Source: JAGQLF01 sp964437465 (GTDB lineage: Bacteria; Patescibacteriota; Dojkabacteria; J137). Taken from it: a stretch of DNA of 64,000 nt. The stretch is from assembly GCA_964437465.1 (NCBI GenBank), contig CAYTGI010000006.1, forward strand, positions 1-64,000, written 5' to 3'. How positions within the stretch are numbered: the first letter of the stretch is position 1; every line of letters starts with the position of its first letter. Shown here in pieces: positions 60,351 through 64,000 of the stretch. The notes beneath the pieces were generated by a model. It was not told where the DNA came from, did no database searches, and saw nothing but the letters and a program-made list of their open reading frames with translations. The translations under genes were made by a program, and so were the position numbers.

Positions 60351-60908
60351 ATGAAAGTAGATGATCCAAAATTACAAAATATTCTAGAACAGCTCAAACA
60401 CTTTGGGTTTGAATTTTTTGGGTATGGAGAAAATGAAATCCCTTTAGTGAAAGGACCAAACGAACAAGTTGTTGAAATTAATATTGCTATAAATTTTGTA
60501 AACGAAAAAATAAAAGAACAAAAAGAGCAAGATTCTATTGGCTCACCAGAACAACCCCATATTCCAGAAAATCTTGATGCTAACCAGAATGTAGAATCAT
60601 CTGTTGAAAGAAAAATTGAGACTACCCCAGAAAGAGAAAATTCAATTGAGAAGAAAACTCAGGAAAAACCATCGCAAAAACCTGAACTAAATGTCCAGAA
60701 GAAAGCTCCTCAAGTAAAATTAGATAAAAAAGAAAATAGGCCATATGGAGATGGATTTGATCCAAAAAGTTTTAATCCATCAGATTTAAATTCAACATTA
60801 CAATTTGTAGAAAAACATAGTAAAGGATCTAAAACCTCATCGAATAAATGGCTTGCTGAACAGTTTAAAAAGTTTGTAATGGAATTTAAGGCTAGTTCTT
60901 CAAAATAA
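60351..60908 (+). CDS. Hypothetical protein with disordered Glu/Lys/Pro-rich middle
   Basis: The 185-residue soluble protein has a short folded N-terminus (1-55, KLQNILEQLKHFGFEFFGYG). A disordered, charged middle (about 58-130) follows. A conserved-looking C-terminal helical segment (NPSDLNSTLQFVEKHSKGSK, ending KWLAEQFKKFVMEFKA) ends the chain. ATG directly follows the smpB stop. It precedes the TraD-like ATPase by 17 bases and could be its cytoplasmic partner. No family is recognised. Confidence 0.6.
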   Translation: MKVDDPKLQNILEQLKHFGFEFFGYGENEIPLVKGPNEQVVEINIAINFVNEKIKEQKEQDSIGSPEQPHIPENLDANQNVESSVERKIETTPERENSIEKKTQEKPSQKPELNVQKKAPQVKLDKKENRPYGDGFDPKSFNPSDLNSTLQFVEKHSKGSKTSSNKWLAEQFKKFVMEFKASSSK

Positions 60909-60925
60909 TTTGATTATAATGTTGT

Positions 60926-63346
60926 ATGGAATCAATAATTGTCGGAATAATAATTCTAGCTGGTGGAATTGTTGGCCTTATAGGGCTGGCATTTTTAATT
61001 AAGTGGATATTCAATCAAATTCGAGAAAATATTCTCTTAAAAAAATCTATCGGGTACGTATATTTTGAAGTAAAACTTCCTAAAAATAATGAGGTTGAGA
61101 TTAAAGCTGCAGAACAGATGTTCTCAGGATTATTAGGAATAGGTAAGAAACTTAAAGGTTTCAAAAAATTCTTTAGCTCCAAAACTTTTATTAGTTTTGA
61201 GTTAGTAGCATTTAAAGAGAATATAAAATTTTTCGTTGTTTGTCCAAGAAACCTTGCCTCAGTAGTTGATAGACAGATTAACGGTACCTACCCAACAGCA
61301 GAGATAAATAGGGTAAAGGAATATAATGCTTTTCCAGAAAATGCTAATGTTGCATTTACATCCTTAAAACTTAAAAAAGAGTCAAAGATTCCAATTCAAA
61401 CATATGAAGAATTACCAGTAGATACATTGGCTACATTAACAGATGCTTTTAGTAAACTGTCCTACAATGAATCTGCAATTTTCCAAGTAGTAGTAACCCC
61501 TGCAGGATCGGATTGGAGAAACTCTGCTAAAGATTATGTTAAGAAAATTAATGATCAAAAGAACGATCCTGAGAAAAGTGATGTAAAAGTAAATGAGGAT
61601 ACAATTGGGTTTATTGAGAAAAAAGCTCAAAAGTCAGGTTTTTACACAGATGTGAGACTAGTTGTAATGTCTGAGGATCAAGATTCTGCAGATGCTCATT
61701 TGAGTAACGCATTGAGTACATTTGATCAGTATACAAAAGAAGGTGGTAACAACTTTACTAAAGCAGACAAAAAGGAAACAAAAAGAATTGTTACAGATAT
61801 AATATACAGAATTCCTAGAGAATCAATGATACTTAATGTAGAGGAGCTAGCAACTCTTTATCATTTCCCAAATAAAAATGTTGAGGCCCCATTTATAAAC
61901 TGGCTCTTATCGAAAAAAGCACCTGCACCTGATTACGTTACTAGTCAATATGCAAAGGACTATATGTATATCGGAAGAAACTCTTTTAGGGGGAAATTCA
62001 AAGAGGTGTTTATGAAGCCTGAGGATAGGCTTAGACATATGTACGTTGTTGGTCAAACTGGTTCAGGTAAGTCTGGTTTTATTTCAGGGATGATGATTAG
62101 GGACATTAAAATGGGACATGGTTGTGCATTTATTGATCCTCACGGTAGTGATGTTGAAAAGATCCTCCAGCAGGTTCCTCCCGAAAGAGTAGAGGATGTG
62201 GTTTTATTTGATCCTGGAGATATTGAAAGGCCTATGGGTCTAAATATGCTTGAGTTTAATTCTGACGCACAGAAATCTCTTGCTATTAATGAAATGCTTA
62301 ATATCTTTGACTCACTTTACGATTTAAAAAAGACAGGAGGACCTATGTTTGAACAGTATTTCAGATATGGAATTATGCTTTTACTAAGTGATCCAGAATC
62401 TGGGTCAACGTTGTTGGAAGTACCAAAAATTTTTGCTGATGATGATTATAGAGCTTATAAATTATCTAAATGTGCTAATCAAGAGGTTATTGATTTTTGG
62501 GAGAAACAGGCTCAGAAAGCTGGTGGAGAGGCTTCTTTGAAGAATATTACCCCTTACGTTGTTTCAAAACTTGCAAGTTTTTTGACAAATGACTATGTAA
62601 GACCAATCGTAGCACAACAGTATTCATCAATAAACTTTAGAGAGATTATGGATCAGGGAAAAATTCTATTGGTAAAACTATCGAAGGGAAAAATTGGAGA
62701 ATTCAATATGAGTCTATTAGGAATGATTATAGTTTCAAAATTATTGATTAGTGCTTTAGAGCGAGAAGATGTTCCAGAAAGTGAACGTAGTCCATTTTAT
62801 CTGTATATTGATGAGTTCCAAAATTTCTTAACTGATGGAATTAATCAGATTTTATCTGAGGCTAGAAAATATAAACTTTCATTAACGTTAGCTCACCAAT
62901 TTATTGGCCAGCTTACAAGAGAAGGTGGTGACACTAAAATTAGAGATTCTATATTTGGTAATGTAGGAAATAAAGCAATTCTAAGAGTAGGTGTTAATGA
63001 TGCAGAATTTTTAACTAAAGAGTTTGATGGGGTTTTTGATCAAAATGATTTAATACAAGCAGAAAACTTTAATATTTTTATGAAAATGCTAGTTGATGGA
63101 AAACCAGCAACTCCATTTACTCTAAGATCATTCTATGGAGATTCTCCATATGATATGATTACAACTCCAAATCCGCAATTAGCTGATGTAATAAGACAAA
63201 TTTCACGGCTTAAGCATGGCAAAGATAAATCTATAATTGAAAATGAGATTAAGTTAAGAGGTGCTTTTATTAAAAAAGTAGAGAAAAAAGGAGGAGATAA
63301 TAACAATATGTTTGGGGGAATAGGAAACTTTAATCCTGCTGTTTAG
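60926..63346 (+). CDS. TraD/VirD4-like type IV secretion ATPase (DUF87 style)
   Basis: An N-terminal membrane helix (about 5-27) precedes a domain of about 300 residues, then a HerA/FtsK-type motor. Walker A GQTGSGKS is at 376-383, followed by CAFIDPHGSDVEKIL. Walker B is YLYIDEFQNFL near 625-635, and the downstream ILSEARKYKLSLTLAHQFIG is typical of TraM-recognition/coupling ATPases. At 806 residues it fits CPR type IV secretion ATPases. It would supply energy for pilus building, DNA transport or protein export. The separate VirB4-type ATPase expected of a full system is not in the window. Confidence 0.88.
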   Translation: MESIIVGIIILAGGIVGLIGLAFLIKWIFNQIRENILLKKSIGYVYFEVKLPKNNEVEIKAAEQMFSGLLGIGKKLKGFKKFFSSKTFISFELVAFKENIKFFVVCPRNLASVVDRQINGTYPTAEINRVKEYNAFPENANVAFTSLKLKKESKIPIQTYEELPVDTLATLTDAFSKLSYNESAIFQVVVTPAGSDWRNSAKDYVKKINDQKNDPEKSDVKVNEDTIGFIEKKAQKSGFYTDVRLVVMSEDQDSADAHLSNALSTFDQYTKEGGNNFTKADKKETKRIVTDIIYRIPRESMILNVEELATLYHFPNKNVEAPFINWLLSKKAPAPDYVTSQYAKDYMYIGRNSFRGKFKEVFMKPEDRLRHMYVVGQTGSGKSGFISGMMIRDIKMGHGCAFIDPHGSDVEKILQQVPPERVEDVVLFDPGDIERPMGLNMLEFNSDAQKSLAINEMLNIFDSLYDLKKTGGPMFEQYFRYGIMLLLSDPESGSTLLEVPKIFADDDYRAYKLSKCANQEVIDFWEKQAQKAGGEASLKNITPYVVSKLASFLTNDYVRPIVAQQYSSINFREIMDQGKILLVKLSKGKIGEFNMSLLGMIIVSKLLISALEREDVPESERSPFYLYIDEFQNFLTDGINQILSEARKYKLSLTLAHQFIGQLTREGGDTKIRDSIFGNVGNKAILRVGVNDAEFLTKEFDGVFDQNDLIQAENFNIFMKMLVDGKPATPFTLRSFYGDSPYDMITTPNPQLADVIRQISRLKHGKDKSIIENEIKLRGAFIKKVEKKGGDNNNMFGGIGNFNPAV

Positions 63347-63449
63347 AACAATTTTCTATGATAAAATTCCGGAAGCAGTTTTGTTGAATTGATAGCTTGA
63401 TAGTTTAGATCAACTTATGATTTCTGAACTTTAAAAATGAATTCTTGGT

Positions 63450-63527
63450 AGGCCTGTAGCTCAGGTGGTTAGTAGCGCGGTTCTTATAAAGCCGAGGTCG
63501 GTGGTTCGAGTCCACTCAGGCCTACCA
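63450..63527 (+). tRNA. tRNA-Ile(UAU)
   Basis: The acceptor stem AGGCCTG/CAGGCCT is perfect, discriminator A and CCA are encoded. The anticodon stem CGGTT/AGCCG surrounds loop CTTATAA, giving anticodon TAT. The T arm has loop TTCGAGT. The D stem is weak, with three pairs and an extra base. Sequence flanking the gene is complementary beyond the acceptor stem, extending the helix by about 12 pairs in the precursor. Confidence 0.9.
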
Positions 63528-63561
63528 AGAATTTATTTCAGTTCAGAAAGATACAGAGACT

Positions 63562-63993
63562 ATGATCTACACATTTAGAACAGTTCCCTATCTAGATGAA
63601 CTTCTAAAGTTTGACGATGAAATTTTTGTTTTTAAATCACTTAAGAGTGATTTCGAAAACTTCAAAATTAAGTCACTTTCCAAGAAGCCTAAACATATAC
63701 TTGGTATTGGTAATACAAAAAAAGAATCTCAGCTTGAATCTAAGGCGGTAAATATCTTTAATAAATCAAAACAAATAGAGAAAAGAGGAAAAGAAGAATA
63801 TAATCTTTTCACTTTTGAATCAGTGTTCTCAGTGAATAATAGGTATACTACTAGCTTTTGTAATTGGACAACATATAAAATATCTTCTTTTATTGAAGAG
63901 AAAAAGATTGATACTAAAGTTTCATTTCTGCATTTGAACAAAAGTGATTTCAATAATTTAAAAGAGACAACTATACTTCAAAAATTTTATTAG
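63562..63993 (+). CDS. Pyroglutamyl-peptidase-like (C15) protein, divergent
   Basis: The 143-residue protein has the pattern HILGIGNTKKES and, later, NRYTTSFCNWTTYKISSFIE, which resembles the catalytic segment of pyrrolidone carboxyl peptidases (Cys followed by Asn), and then VSFLHLNK. It is shorter than usual C15 enzymes (about 200 residues) and lacks the obvious N-terminal strand. The assignment is tentative, and it could be a related but inactive fold. It follows tRNA-Ile at 34 bases. Confidence 0.4.
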   Translation: MIYTFRTVPYLDELLKFDDEIFVFKSLKSDFENFKIKSLSKKPKHILGIGNTKKESQLESKAVNIFNKSKQIEKRGKEEYNLFTFESVFSVNNRYTTSFCNWTTYKISSFIEEKKIDTKVSFLHLNKSDFNNLKETTILQKFY

Positions 63994-64000
63994 AATCCTT

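Noticed and set aside
1..64000. CRISPR array or cas genes.
   Set aside because: No regularly spaced direct repeats of suitable length and no cas motifs were seen.
1..64000. Recoding of TGA as glycine, as in some CPR lineages.
   Set aside because: TGA ends several intact genes at the expected family length (for example ligD), and none is read through.

Overview
The window looks like a chromosomal segment of a Candidate Phyla Radiation (Patescibacteria) bacterium. It is AT-rich and gene-dense, with several convergent genes that touch or overlap. TGA is used as an ordinary stop codon, so the Gracilibacteria/Absconditabacteria recoding is not in use. Pointers to the lineage are a membrane-anchored two-domain Clp-type ATPase, several small VirB2/TrbC-like pilin proteins, a FtsA-like protein paired with a baseplate-J-like membrane protein, a group I intron in a tRNA gene, and monoderm-type cell-wall enzymes (sortase, MltG, amidases). 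Dojkabacteria or Microgenomates relatives are possible, but nothing here settles the lineage. Three runs of exactly ten N are scaffold joins.

Layout. 1-6.6 kb: a frameshifted LigD, an 8-bp tandem repeat, a sortase, the primary sigma factor, an unknown protein, a HEPN-nucleotidyltransferase fusion and a HIT-like protein with a degenerate triad. 6.6-12.6 kb: one giant secreted cysteine-rich surface protein. 12.7-17.9 kb: RNase Y, an amidase, two tandem six-cysteine membrane proteins, ParB and ParA. 18-21.7 kb: a T-box leader, a four-helix-bundle protein and IleS. 21.7-28.9 kb: aldo/keto reductase, TrmB-like regulator, DMT transporter, Fmt, a 40-residue membrane peptide, a GH3 enzyme, an ABC-F ATPase and a NYN protein. 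29-31 kb: a truncated acyl-CoA synthetase next to a tRNA-Asn split by a group I intron, then an unknown P-loop ATPase. 31-36 kb: a heliorhodopsin, a small membrane protein, MltG, RuvX, a second amidase, ComFC and a decayed patatin. 36.1-46.3 kb: tmRNA, YidC, bL25, a Lon-type ATPase without protease domain, a deoxyribosyltransferase-like protein, the FtsA-like/baseplate-J-like pair, and groES-groEL behind a CIRCE-like operator. 46.7-63.3 kb: a long, mostly co-directional envelope and secretion-like locus, with SmpB near its end. A tRNA-Ile(UAU) and a C15-peptidase-like protein close the window.

How the genes work together. The 47-63 kb locus combines pilin-like two-helix membrane proteins, a membrane AAA+ unfoldase, a SpoIID-type wall enzyme, a bacterial-PH protein, a PP2C-like transmembrane protein and a TraD/VirD4-like ATPase. 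I read it as an envelope-spanning type IV secretion or pilus-like machine of the CPR kind. Translation quality control is represented by tmRNA and SmpB, and protein folding stress by GroESL and the Lon-type ATPase. Cell-wall work is shared by MltG, two amidases, the GH3 enzyme, the sortase and the SpoIID protein. The heliorhodopsin has its own leaderless-looking promoter and no retinal-synthesis gene nearby.
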